The notes under the pieces are model-generated. The model was not told where the DNA came from. It searched no databases and saw nothing but the letters and a program-made list of their open reading frames with translations. From Anaerolineae bacterium (GTDB lineage: Bacteria; Chloroflexota; Anaerolineae; JAAYZQ01), in assembly GCA_016929795.1 (NCBI GenBank), contig JAFGIA010000339.1, positions 1 through 50,266 on the forward strand: 50,266 bases of DNA, given 5' to 3'. The translations under genes were made by a program, and so were the position numbers. How positions within the stretch are numbered: position 1 is the first letter of the stretch; every line of letters begins with the position of its first letter. Positions 7,555 through 15,895 of the stretch are shown piece by piece.

Positions 7555-8781
7555 TTAGCCTGCCAGCGCGCCCACAGTCGAACGATATACCTCGTCGAGC
7601 GCCTCGGCCACCCGCGCCCCTTCCGGGCCGCCGCCCTGGGCGAACTCGGGCCGGCCGCCGCCGCCACCGCCAATCACCTGGCATGCCTGGCGCACCAAGT
7701 TGCCCATGTGCAGGTCGACGTCCGCGGAGCGAGCAAAGGTGAAAAAGCCCTTCTCACCCGCCTCACCGGCACCCAGCAGAGCCACCGTGCGGTGTCGCTC
7801 CACCAAGCGCTGCGCCAGGTGCTTCAGATCGTCGGGCGTCCTGCCGGACAGCCAGGCGCGCACCAAACACACCACGCCAGCCCGCTCGGCTTCATGCCAC
7901 AACGCGGTCGCCTCGGCATCGAGCAGCTTGTCACGCAGGTCGCGCAGGTCGCGCCGCGTTTCTTTCAACTCGCCTGCCATACGCTTCAGCAGGTCACCCA
8001 GCTCCCAGAAGCCGACTGTGTACTCTCGTGCCACGTCCAGCAGCAGCGCGTTCTTGGCGCGATAGTCGCTCAGCGCCCGCCCGCCGCACAGGAACTCGAT
8101 CCGCGTCTCGGTATTGCGCCGCTCGGTTCGCACGATCTTGATCAAGCCGATCTCGCCTGTTTCAAGCACGTGGGTGCCGCCGCACGCCGAAAAGTCGACA
8201 TCCTTTATCTCGACGATGCGCACCGGCCCCTCGTGGGCCAGCGGCTTGCGCAGCGGCAGCCGCGCCACCTCTTCGTCGGTCACAAAGCGCGCTTCCACCA
8301 GGTAGTTGTCGAACACGATCCAGTTTGCCACCTGCTCCACCTCGTCGATCTGTGCCTGCGTCAGTGGCGCACAATCGACGTCGATGGTCGCATACTCGTC
8401 CGACAGGTGAAAGCCGACGGTGTTGGCGTCGAGTAGATCGACAAACACGGCCGACAGGATATGCTGGCCTGTGTGCTGCTGCATCAGGTCGAAGCGGTGC
8501 TCCCCGTCGACCTGGCCATGCACGGCATCCGCGTCGAGCAGCCCAGCGAGCACATGGATCACAGCCCCATCGCTCTGGCGCTCGACGACGTCGACGACTG
8601 CGACGTCGTCGAGAAATCCGACGTCGTGGGGTTGCCCCCCGCCGGTCGGATAGAAGGAGGTGTGATCAAGCACGACGGCGGGCCGGCCCTCCCATTCCAA
8701 GCACTCGACGACCCGTGCATCGAACTCGATCAGGTACGGATCATCGTAATAGAGGCGACGCGACAGCGCAGTCTCGTTCAT
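7555..8781 (-). CDS. AlaX-type alanyl-tRNA editing protein with DHHA1 domain
   Basis: A 408-residue stand-alone editing protein that deacylates mischarged tRNA-Ala. The TTHxxxH and CxxxH zinc motifs of the editing domain are visible: His103 and His107 in QQHTGQHILS, and Cys200 and His204 in SACGGTHV. TSFYPTGGGQPHD (41-53) is the conserved entry segment. The C-terminus carries a coiled-coil stretch (ELKETRRDLRDLRDKLLDAE) and a DHHA1 domain ending in IGGGGGGRPEFAQGGG, as in AlaX-L or the AlaRS C-terminus. The start ATG 8781 overlaps the upstream stop as ATGA, so it is translationally coupled to the redox membrane protein. Confidence 0.92.
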   Translation of the reverse strand: MNETALSRRLYYDDPYLIEFDARVVECLEWEGRPAVVLDHTSFYPTGGGQPHDVGFLDDVAVVDVVERQSDGAVIHVLAGLLDADAVHGQVDGEHRFDLMQQHTGQHILSAVFVDLLDANTVGFHLSDEYATIDVDCAPLTQAQIDEVEQVANWIVFDNYLVEARFVTDEEVARLPLRKPLAHEGPVRIVEIKDVDFSACGGTHVLETGEIGLIKIVRTERRNTETRIEFLCGGRALSDYRAKNALLLDVAREYTVGFWELGDLLKRMAGELKETRRDLRDLRDKLLDAEATALWHEAERAGVVCLVRAWLSGRTPDDLKHLAQRLVERHRTVALLGAGEAGEKGFFTFARSADVDLHMGNLVRQACQVIGGGGGGRPEFAQGGGPEGARVAEALDEVYRSTVGALAG

Positions 8782-10844
8782 GCGTGGCTGCTGCCCCCTG
8801 TTGGCACCTTCTTGGCGGGTGCCCGGCGGCGGCCTGTCATATCGAGCACAATCGCGCCCACCGCCACGGCGACGACTACGAGGCCGAGCAACACCCAGAT
8901 CCAGGGCGCCTGGATGCCAAAAAGCGGTGCCAGCGTCCACGTCATCCACAGCGCCAGGCCAACGAAAATGACGCCTGTGGCGAGCTTGATCAGCGCCGTG
9001 TGCCGATTCACAAACTGGCCCAACTGCTCGCTCGTCGTCCCAAAGTAGGCCAGGACAAAGACAACGACGAGAGGCAGCACGAACATGAGGCAGTAGAACA
9101 CCAGGTAGAGAAACGCCTGCGCCGCCAGGTCGGGCTGGCTCAGGACGTAGACGATGGTCGGCAGGTACACCTGCCCTGTGCAGGCAAGCTCGATCAGCGA
9201 CACGACGAACCCTGTGACGAACGCCATGGCGCCAAACGCCTGCACCTGCGCCCCCTCACGGATCACCTTGTTAATCTGCCGTCGCAGGCTCATCGGCAGC
9301 TTGAGCGTCATCTCGGTCACCTTGCCTTCGCGCGCACGCCCATAATCGCGGAGGGTGAGCATGGCCAGCACCGTGCACAGCAGCGCAGTGAGGAGATAGA
9401 CCCAGCGCCCGAGGCTCGTGAAAAAGTCAAGTGATTGGATCAACTTGAGCAAGCCGACGCCGACGAGCAGATAGGTGAGGAACACGCCCAGTGCAAACGT
9501 CACGCCGACGATCAAGATGTCTCGTCCACGCCTCCCGGTGAACGCCATGTACGAGATGAAAAAGACGAGTGTGGCAAAAGCGCATGGGTTGAGGCCATCG
9601 ATCAGCCCGGCGCCCAGCACCGTCAGCACTCCAAAGTTCCTGAACCGGTCGAGAATCCCCTCGCGCCCCGCCTCTGGATCGAAATCCTCCCACGTGCGTT
9701 CCGCCCCTGTGGTGGCATATTTGCTCACCGCCGCGAGCATTGGCTGCAGGATTGCCTCAGTGCCGATCAACACGTCGTCACCGACAAAGATCATCGGTGT
9801 CGACAGCCGCTCCTCCTCAGGAACGCCATACTTGTCGCTCAGCCACTCGTTCAGCGCCTTATTATCCGGCTCCTCGATCGAGAACTGCTCCACCACGAGC
9901 TGGGGATACTGCGCTTTGATCACGTCCAGGTCATACGTCGTCCGCGCGCACTCCTGGCAGCCAGCCTGTTCAAAATAGGCGAGGTAGATCGGCTCGCCGC
10001 CCGGTCCCACAGTCGCCTCTGGCTGGGCCGTGGGCACCGGGGTGGCGTCACCCACCATCTCATCCCAGGGGGGGATGCTGATGCCACCCTGCGCCAGGTA
10101 CTCTTCGATCAGTCCGGGAAGCTCGGCCTGGATCTCATCCATCTCCACGAGCAGTCGGTGGTCGATCAACAGGGACTGGGTCCCCTCGGGAAGCGGCTCG
10201 AGCCCCATGGCGTCGGTGAGCTGGGTGCGTGCCGCCGCCACCTCTGCCGTGGTCACGTCGGCGCCGTACGGCAGAAACTGGTTCGGATACTGCTGTGCCA
10301 GCGTGCTCATGAGTGTGTTCAGGGCATTGACGTCGGCGCCCCTCGGATCGACAAAGACTAACACCTCGACGGCAGGCGCAGGAGTAGGCACCACGACCGT
10401 GGGCAGATTCTCCAGCGATGGCAGGTCGATCCCGCCCTGTGCCAGGTACTCGTCGATGTAGCCTTCCAGTTTGCCCTCGATCCCGTCGGGTCCGCCACCT
10501 ACGATCACCTTATCGCCGATGATCAGCGTGGGGACGTACCCCTGCTCGCTTTCGGGCAGACCCAGACTTTGCTCCAATGCAAGCATAGTCAGGTACGCTT
10601 CCTGGTTGTTATAGATGTCGACGTACTCGTACTCGACCTGGTTGCCATACTTCTCGTACACTGTCGGGAGGTAATTCTCCATGATCTCGTGACAGTGCGG
10701 GCACGTCTGGCTGTAAAACAGGTAAAAACGAACAACCGGTTCGCTTTCCTGGGCAGACACAGTCATCGCCGTTGCAAGTGGGGCTGAAAGCAAAGCTGCC
10801 AGCAGCAGTACCAGCAACGACAAAATCACCCAGCCTCTCTTCAT
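8778..10844 (-). CDS. Multi-thioredoxin-domain DsbD/CcdA-like membrane redox protein
   Basis: About 688 residues. Signal peptide 1-27. First thioredoxin-like domain with TCPHC (Cys48, Cys51) and VPTLIIGD. Second thioredoxin-like domain at about 158-250 with no CxxC (DPRGAD at that place). Pro-rich linker. Third thioredoxin-like domain with GCQEC (Cys296, Cys299). Then a CcdA/DsbD-type membrane domain of about six to eight helices with Cys421 (GLNPCAF) and Cys555 (ELACTGQ), the usual membrane thiol pair. The inferred job is to pass electrons from cytosolic thiols outward to extracellular thioredoxin-like domains. ATG 10844 gives a clean signal peptide. The gene leads the AlaX/amidohydrolase operon. 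Confidence 0.87.
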   Translation of the reverse strand: MKRGWVILSLLVLLLAALLSAPLATAMTVSAQESEPVVRFYLFYSQTCPHCHEIMENYLPTVYEKYGNQVEYEYVDIYNNQEAYLTMLALEQSLGLPESEQGYVPTLIIGDKVIVGGGPDGIEGKLEGYIDEYLAQGGIDLPSLENLPTVVVPTPAPAVEVLVFVDPRGADVNALNTLMSTLAQQYPNQFLPYGADVTTAEVAAARTQLTDAMGLEPLPEGTQSLLIDHRLLVEMDEIQAELPGLIEEYLAQGGISIPPWDEMVGDATPVPTAQPEATVGPGGEPIYLAYFEQAGCQECARTTYDLDVIKAQYPQLVVEQFSIEEPDNKALNEWLSDKYGVPEEERLSTPMIFVGDDVLIGTEAILQPMLAAVSKYATTGAERTWEDFDPEAGREGILDRFRNFGVLTVLGAGLIDGLNPCAFATLVFFISYMAFTGRRGRDILIVGVTFALGVFLTYLLVGVGLLKLIQSLDFFTSLGRWVYLLTALLCTVLAMLTLRDYGRAREGKVTEMTLKLPMSLRRQINKVIREGAQVQAFGAMAFVTGFVVSLIELACTGQVYLPTIVYVLSQPDLAAQAFLYLVFYCLMFVLPLVVVFVLAYFGTTSEQLGQFVNRHTALIKLATGVIFVGLALWMTWTLAPLFGIQAPWIWVLLGLVVVAVAVGAIVLDMTGRRRAPAKKVPTGGSSHA

Positions 10845-10969
10845 ATCGTTTACAACCTCTCTGTCCTGTCGGTTTCTCGCGCGAGCCCTGTGCCGCAATC
10901 CATTGTACAGCAATCCAGAGGATTGCGCAGCCGGCTGCGAGGCGCCAGGCTGGCTCGCTAACCGGCAGG

Positions 10970-10998
10970 ATTATAGCACAATCCGGCACCTTTTGCCA
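10970..10998 (-). promoter_or_regulatory. Candidate promoter for the redox/AlaX/amidohydrolase operon
   Basis: Minus-strand TATAAT (10975-10970), with a poor -35 (TGGCAA) 17 bases upstream. The resulting leader of about 120 bases contains the CAATCCAGAGGATTG palindrome. Confidence 0.45.
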
Positions 10999-11141
10999 GT
11001 GGTAGAGGGAGTGTTGACTTGTACCAGGGCCTGCTGCGACGACACCTGGGGTGGAGAGAGGAGGTATAGGAGATCAGGCATCAGGTATCGGGGAACAGGA
11101 ACAGGGAACAGGCGCCAATGCCCGATACCCGATTCCCAATC

Positions 11142-11171
11142 TTGTCGCACGCTCAGAGCCTATGGTATAAT
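11142..11171 (+). promoter_or_regulatory. Promoter of the TPR/zinc-ribbon gene
   Basis: TTGTCG, 18 bases, then TATAAT, preceded by TATGG (extended -10). The start codon follows at 11204 with AAGGACGA as RBS. Confidence 0.75.
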
Positions 11172-11203
11172 AGGCAACAACGCCGACAATAAAGGACGAT
11201 CGG

Positions 11204-12421
11204 ATGGACGAGGTCGAAACCGACGCATTACTCCAGGCAGGCATTGCGGCCGCCCGCGCTGGCCGCAAAGAACAAGCGCGCGATCTCTTGATGCAGGTGA
11301 TCGCCCTCGACGATCAGGTCGAGGGCGCCTGGCTGTGGCTGAGCGGCATCGTGGACGATCCCGCCGAGCGGCAGATCTGCCTCGAGAACGTGTTGACCCT
11401 CAATCCTGACAACCAACGGGCGCGCGCCGGCCTGCGCTGGCTGGCCGACCAGGCCATGACACACACCGATCCCCCCATGCCCCCCCCGTCCCAGCCTGCG
11501 CGCACGATCTTGCATACCCCGGCTCCGGCTGCCCCGCTACCCGAACCGGATGCGCCCCCTCCCCCGCCAGAGGTCAAGATCAGCCCCTTTGGCTGCCCCT
11601 ACTGTGGTGGGCCGACACGCAGTGATGAGCCCCGTTGCCTGTCGTGTGGGCGGATGACCGGCATCCGGCAGCGAAAAAGGCAGAGCGGCTTGTCCATCGG
11701 CTGGCTCGTCGCGCTGTTTCTGCTTCTGGGCGCCACGGCGTGGATCGAGGGAGCGCTCGCATCCCGGTTGGTGCGCGAGGAACCGCTGCCTGCCATGGTG
11801 GGCAACACGTGGATTCACCTGCTGGTCGGAAGGGTTTTGATCGAGCCAACCGACACAGCACAGGTAAAAGACGAAGCGACGGTAGAGCGCGGAGATCGTG
11901 TGGCGTTGGTCAATTATGTACTCGCCGGTGCGTGTGGCCTGGTCGCGCTCGGCCTTGCCTTTCGCAGCAGGGTGGCCTACTTTGCGGCGCTCATCCTTTG
12001 CGGCTTGCTCATCGTCGCCGTGGTCGGCGGGATCCTTGCCGGATTGAGCGGATGGGTCCCCACCCTGGTGCGACTCGGTGGCATCGCGTTCAGCACGTAC
12101 TGGTTGGTGGAAAGCTCACCAGCCTTCGAGTGGGAGGTGCGCTACTACGATGCTGACCTGGACCCCGATCTACGCACGGACCTCGACTACTACAACCGCG
12201 GCCTGCGCTACCGAGATATGGGAATGTGGGCCAAGGCGGCGGTGCATTGGAAAGTGGCCGGGCAGCTTGCGCCCCGCAAGACAGCATACCAGATTGCCCT
12301 GGCCCATGCCTATCTGCAGATAGGGGAGCGCGCGGCCGCGCGCACTGTGGCTGATCAGGCCGCCGCGCGTGAGCCGGATGACCTGGAGCTATGCGCATTT
12401 CGCGACTCGCTAGATCTGTAG
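11204..12421 (+). CDS. TPR / zinc-ribbon membrane protein
   Basis: A 405-residue protein with a mixed architecture. Residues 5-90 form a TPR-like helical repeat (LLQAGIAAARAGRKEQARDL ... GAWLWLSGIVDDPAERQICL). A Pro-rich linker is followed by a zinc ribbon with paired cysteines (CPYCGG and CLSCGR, about 130-150). Then come about four hydrophobic segments (IGWLVALFLLLGATAWIEGA, LAGACGLVALGLAFR, LILCGLLIVAVVGGILAGL and a fourth), and C-terminal TPR units (YYNRGLRYRDMGMWAKAAVHW). I know the N-terminal repeat only as a feature of Chloroflexota proteins. Function is unknown; a scaffold at the membrane is likely. The gene is monocistronic with its own promoter. Confidence 0.8.
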   Translation: MDEVETDALLQAGIAAARAGRKEQARDLLMQVIALDDQVEGAWLWLSGIVDDPAERQICLENVLTLNPDNQRARAGLRWLADQAMTHTDPPMPPPSQPARTILHTPAPAAPLPEPDAPPPPPEVKISPFGCPYCGGPTRSDEPRCLSCGRMTGIRQRKRQSGLSIGWLVALFLLLGATAWIEGALASRLVREEPLPAMVGNTWIHLLVGRVLIEPTDTAQVKDEATVERGDRVALVNYVLAGACGLVALGLAFRSRVAYFAALILCGLLIVAVVGGILAGLSGWVPTLVRLGGIAFSTYWLVESSPAFEWEVRYYDADLDPDLRTDLDYYNRGLRYRDMGMWAKAAVHWKVAGQLAPRKTAYQIALAHAYLQIGERAAARTVADQAAAREPDDLELCAFRDSLDL

Positions 12422-12478
12422 GGTCTCTTACCCAGAGAAGAGATCCCCTGAAAGCATGGTGACCACGGCAGGTATGCC

Positions 12479-14131
12479 CTACCAGCCGCTGGCCTCAAAA
12501 ACCTCGCGCAGGATGGCATCACGCTCGGCAGGTGGAGCGACATAGGGCTGACAATCGGCATCCATAGTCGTGGGAACGAGCCGGACAACAAGCAGCCGGC
12601 CATCATAAATGATGAGGCGGACAACCAGGCTCTGGCAGGTAGGCGCCGACCAGGTCTGGTCGAAAAAGAGGTTGCCCAGGCCGTAAAAGATCGGTGTGCC
12701 GTCGTAGAACTCGATCGCCTGCGGTTGGTGGGCCTGGGTTCCGACCACCACGTCGGCGCCGGCATCTGCTACAGCATGAAAGTCGGCGACCTGGCGCGGC
12801 AGGGGCAGAACATCGTACGTCTCGGTGTATTGCATCGTGACGAGCACCAGCCCCGCGTGTGCCTTTGCCTGCGCCACGTCATGCGCGACAGCATCAATGG
12901 CAAAGCGCGCGGCCCCCGGACCAGAGACGCTGGCCCAGGCATAGTGTGGGCCAAAGGTGTTGTAGCCGAGAAAAGAGACTCGGTTCCCGTTGTGCTCGAC
13001 CACAAGAGGGCGGCGCGCAGCCGCCTCGTCCTCGCCGCCGCCAAAGACATGCATCCCCGCCTCCCGGTATAGCGCAAGCGAGGCGCGGGCAGGAGCCGGG
13101 CCCAGGTCTAGGTTGTGGTTTCCCGTCAGCTCGACGACGTCGACCCCGGCGGCACGGAGCGTCTCCAGGTATTCGGGGCGAGCGCAAAAGGCAGTGGTTT
13201 CGACCTGGGCCTCGCACCCCGGCACGAACGACACTTCATTGCTGACGTGGGTAACGTCGGCCGAGGCGAGGAGATCGGCCACACCACGTGCAGGCCAGGC
13301 AGGGTCGCCGTGCGCCTCGATTTGCACCGCCACCCCGCGCGTGAGCGCCGTCACGCCTGTCACGACCAGATCGGTCAGGCGCTCACGATGGCGGTTCGTC
13401 GATGCGCCTACCTCGACCAGGCTAGCGGCAAGCGATTCCACCTCCGCCCGCTGCCCCTTCGCCCATAGGCGCGCCACCAGCGGATAGCGGGCCAGATCAA
13501 GATCGGGATCGAGCGCCTGCACGCCGTCGACCGCCAGGGGTGACAGCCGCGGATCGAGCTGATGAAAGGGGACGATAGCTATATGATCGTAGCTGCCCTC
13601 TTCACTCCGCGCCCACACACGGTCCACGATCTCTTCGGGCGCGACGATGGCAACGGCTGGATCGCTCCCGTGCTCGCCCCACAGTGCCTCGAGAATGACG
13701 CCGACTTGGGGTGTGACTACGAGCAGTTCCTCCCCTGCGTCCATGCCGCCTCGGCCAAGCCAGGCGTCGCGCAGAGCGCCTTCTGTCACGTCGCGGCGCG
13801 ACGTAGGAAAAGCAGCCGCCGCCACCAGCACCCACTCGCCCACAGGCCGGGCGCCAGGGCTCTTGCGCCACGCCACGCGCAGATCCGGCTCGTCGCTCTC
13901 ATGGGCAGAGACGTAGGAATGGATCCTTGCCCATCGCTCGACGGAAGCACGCACGTCTGGGGGAAGCCCGGATGGGAGCGAGATCGTGGCAGGTGGGGCA
14001 GGCGTCGCGGTGGATTGCAGCGGCGCGACGATCGGTGCAGGCGCGAACAGCCAGCGCAACACCACGGCAGCCCCCGCCAGCTCAATCATGATCAAGACCA
14101 AAAGCCAGGTATTGCGGCGATGCTGGACCAT
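12479..14131 (-). CDS. CapA-family (poly-gamma-glutamate biosynthesis-like) metallophosphoesterase-fold protein
   Basis: About 550 residues: an N-terminal membrane anchor (TWLLVLIMIELAGAAVVL), an N-terminal extracellular domain, then a CapA/PGA_cap domain from about residue 285. Family motifs are present: ELTGNHNLDLGP, VSFLGYNTFGP, VLVTMQYTETYD, VVGTQAHQPQAIEFYDG and IFYGLGNLFFDQ. Members have a calcineurin-like fold and act in capsule or poly-gamma-glutamate synthesis, but many are uncharacterised. No capBC genes are here, so the polymer is unknown. ATG 14140 overlaps the -10 hexamer, so I start at ATG 14131, seven bases after TATAAT. That would make the mRNA leaderless. It is divergent from the LCP gene. 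Confidence 0.82.
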   Translation of the reverse strand: MVQHRRNTWLLVLIMIELAGAAVVLRWLFAPAPIVAPLQSTATPAPPATISLPSGLPPDVRASVERWARIHSYVSAHESDEPDLRVAWRKSPGARPVGEWVLVAAAAFPTSRRDVTEGALRDAWLGRGGMDAGEELLVVTPQVGVILEALWGEHGSDPAVAIVAPEEIVDRVWARSEEGSYDHIAIVPFHQLDPRLSPLAVDGVQALDPDLDLARYPLVARLWAKGQRAEVESLAASLVEVGASTNRHRERLTDLVVTGVTALTRGVAVQIEAHGDPAWPARGVADLLASADVTHVSNEVSFVPGCEAQVETTAFCARPEYLETLRAAGVDVVELTGNHNLDLGPAPARASLALYREAGMHVFGGGEDEAAARRPLVVEHNGNRVSFLGYNTFGPHYAWASVSGPGAARFAIDAVAHDVAQAKAHAGLVLVTMQYTETYDVLPLPRQVADFHAVADAGADVVVGTQAHQPQAIEFYDGTPIFYGLGNLFFDQTWSAPTCQSLVVRLIIYDGRLLVVRLVPTTMDADCQPYVAPPAERDAILREVFEASGW

Positions 14132-14138
14132 GCCAGCC

Positions 14139-14144
14139 ATTATA
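14139..14144 (-). promoter_or_regulatory. -10 element of the CapA-like gene (leaderless)
   Basis: Minus-strand TGGTATAAT with only GGCTGGC between TATAAT and the ATG at 14131. No consensus -35 stands out, so this would be an extended -10 promoter. Confidence 0.65.
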
Positions 14145-14161
14145 CCAGGATTTCTCCCTTT

Positions 14162-14190
14162 TTGCGATAGAGCGGGTCCTGTGGTATAAT
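14162..14190 (+). promoter_or_regulatory. Promoter of the LytR-CpsA-Psr gene
   Basis: TTGCGA (14162-14167), 17 bases ending in TGTGG, then TATAAT (14185-14190). A leader of about 67 bases precedes the TTG start. Confidence 0.85.
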
Positions 14191-14263
14191 CGGTTTACGC
14201 TCGCCCTTAGCTGCAAAAGACCTGGCTGCTTGCAGATGGGTCGAAGCAAATGCCGGAGGGATT

Positions 14264-15790
14264 TTGAGTATTACGACAACGAACAAAAGAGATGTGCCGA
14301 GGCAGCACAGCCGCCCATCCTTGTGGCTACGGCTCTTTATTGGCTTCTTCCTGGTCGTCTTTATCCTGGGAGGGCTCTATTCGGGCTATCTGTTCTACGC
14401 GACAGTGCGTGCCATTGTGGCGCAAACCGACCTGCCCTCCCTGCCCGTCGTCCAGTTCCCATCCTTCCGCCCGGCAGATGTAGCCGCCGAAGCAGAGATG
14501 GAGGTGGAGCCGATCCCAGAACTTCCCGAAATGACGCCGGTGGCGAGTGCGCTCAACCTGTCATATACCCCCCCACAGCGTGCTTCGACCGAGATGTCGG
14601 AGGAGCGGATCAACGTCCTGCTGCTCGGTATCGACAGGCGTAGCAGCAAGGGATGGGGCTACCGCACCGACACGATCATCATCGTCACGGTGGATCCTTT
14701 GTCCAAGTCCGTCGGCATGATGTCGATCCCGCGCGACCTCTACCTGAATATTCCAGGCTATGGCGAACAGCGGATCAATGTGGCAAATGTGTGGGGATAC
14801 ACCTACAACTATCCGGGTGGGGGCCCGGCCCTGCTCAAGCGCACCATCGAACACAACTTTGGCATCCCGATCGACTATTACGTAATGGTCGATTTTGACG
14901 GTTTTAAGCAGCTAGTCGATACGTTAGGCGGCATCGATGTGAACGTGCCCCGTGCCTTGCATGATACTATGTATCCCGACCCACGGCCCGGTGACCCGTA
15001 CGCCTACAAGACGGTGCACTTTGACGCCGGTTGGCAGCACATGAATGGCCAGCGGGCTCTTACTTATGCGCGGTCGCGGATGAGCACCAGCGACTTTGAC
15101 CGTGCCGACCGCCAACAATTGATTCTGATCGCCATTCGTGAGCGCGCCCTTAGCCTGAACATCATTCCCAAGCTGCCGTCACTCATTGCGACGATGGGAC
15201 ACATGGTCCTGACCGACATGACGCTCAACGAGATGGTCGAGCTGGCGATGCTCGCTCCTGACATTGACATGGAGAACCTGAAACAGATTGTGCTCGATCA
15301 CCCCTATGTCAAGAGCCACAAGACAGAGACAGGGGCATCGGTCCAGTTGCCGCGCTGGGACCTGATCGACCCGGCCGTGAGCGACCTCTTTAGCGCCCCC
15401 GTTCATGTCGAGCCGACGTCCACCCCTGCGCCGCCAACCCCAACGCCGACGTTGGCACCGATCCAGATCGAGGGATTGGAGCAGCTTGCAGAGGAAGGGG
15501 CTCGCATCGCGGTGCAAAACGGCACGTCAGAGCCCAATTTTGCTGCACGTATCGCAGCCATGTTGCTGGAACAGGGGTTCCAGGTCGTCGAGTTTGGCGA
15601 TGCGGACCGCCTCGACTATCCGAGCACAGTCATCGTCGATTACACGGACAAGGCCTACACCCTGGAGCGCCTGATCGAGCTCTTCCAGGTGACACCCGAG
15701 AATGTGCGCCGCAGCTCGAACCTGACTAGCCAGTTCGACATCCGGATCATCGTCGGCCGCGATACGCTGCTCTCGATGCCTGTGGAATAG
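14264..15790 (+). CDS. LytR-CpsA-Psr (LCP) family cell-wall polymer ligase
   Basis: A 508-residue membrane protein that would attach anionic or polysaccharide polymers to peptidoglycan outside the cell. There is an N-terminal anchor (FIGFFLVVFILGGLYSGYLFY) and an LCP domain at about 120-330 with the conserved LLGIDRR, YRTDTIIIVTVDP, MMSIPRDLYLNIPG, RINVANVWG, VMVDFDGFKQLVDTLGGID and ALTYARSRMSTSDFDRADRQQ. The Arg and Asp residues in these motifs bind the polyprenyl pyrophosphate. A Pro/Thr linker leads to a C-terminal LytR_C domain (RIAVQNGTSEPNFAARIAAML). Start is TTG 14264 after GGAGGGA. The neighbouring CapA-like gene fits a surface-polymer role. Confidence 0.93.
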   Translation: MSITTTNKRDVPRQHSRPSLWLRLFIGFFLVVFILGGLYSGYLFYATVRAIVAQTDLPSLPVVQFPSFRPADVAAEAEMEVEPIPELPEMTPVASALNLSYTPPQRASTEMSEERINVLLLGIDRRSSKGWGYRTDTIIIVTVDPLSKSVGMMSIPRDLYLNIPGYGEQRINVANVWGYTYNYPGGGPALLKRTIEHNFGIPIDYYVMVDFDGFKQLVDTLGGIDVNVPRALHDTMYPDPRPGDPYAYKTVHFDAGWQHMNGQRALTYARSRMSTSDFDRADRQQLILIAIRERALSLNIIPKLPSLIATMGHMVLTDMTLNEMVELAMLAPDIDMENLKQIVLDHPYVKSHKTETGASVQLPRWDLIDPAVSDLFSAPVHVEPTSTPAPPTPTPTLAPIQIEGLEQLAEEGARIAVQNGTSEPNFAARIAAMLLEQGFQVVEFGDADRLDYPSTVIVDYTDKAYTLERLIELFQVTPENVRRSSNLTSQFDIRIIVGRDTLLSMPVE

Positions 15791-15895
15791 GGTAGCATCA
15801 TCTCAATCATCTGGGGGATGTAGGTCGGCTCTGTTGATGTGTGTAGCGCTGGCGGCGCGGGTTGGGAGTCTGGAAAAATTGATCAAGGAGAAGGT

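Larger units (their letters stand above)
10845..11203. other. Divergent intergenic region
   Basis: About 360 bases between the divergently transcribed redox gene and the TPR/zinc-ribbon gene. It holds the palindrome GCAATCC-aga-GGATTGC (10910-10926), a minus-strand TATAAT (10970-10975), an inverted repeat GGTATCGGG (11084-11092) / CCCGATACC (11121-11129) around three GGAACAGG copies, and the plus-strand promoter at 11142-11171. I see no gene in it. Confidence 0.7.

Noticed and set aside
7448..7684. N-terminal extension of the degenerate amidohydrolase
   Set aside because: The frame is open, but it consists of repeat DNA and part of the upstream gene. ATG 7447 has a good RBS and aligns with the start of the paralogue.
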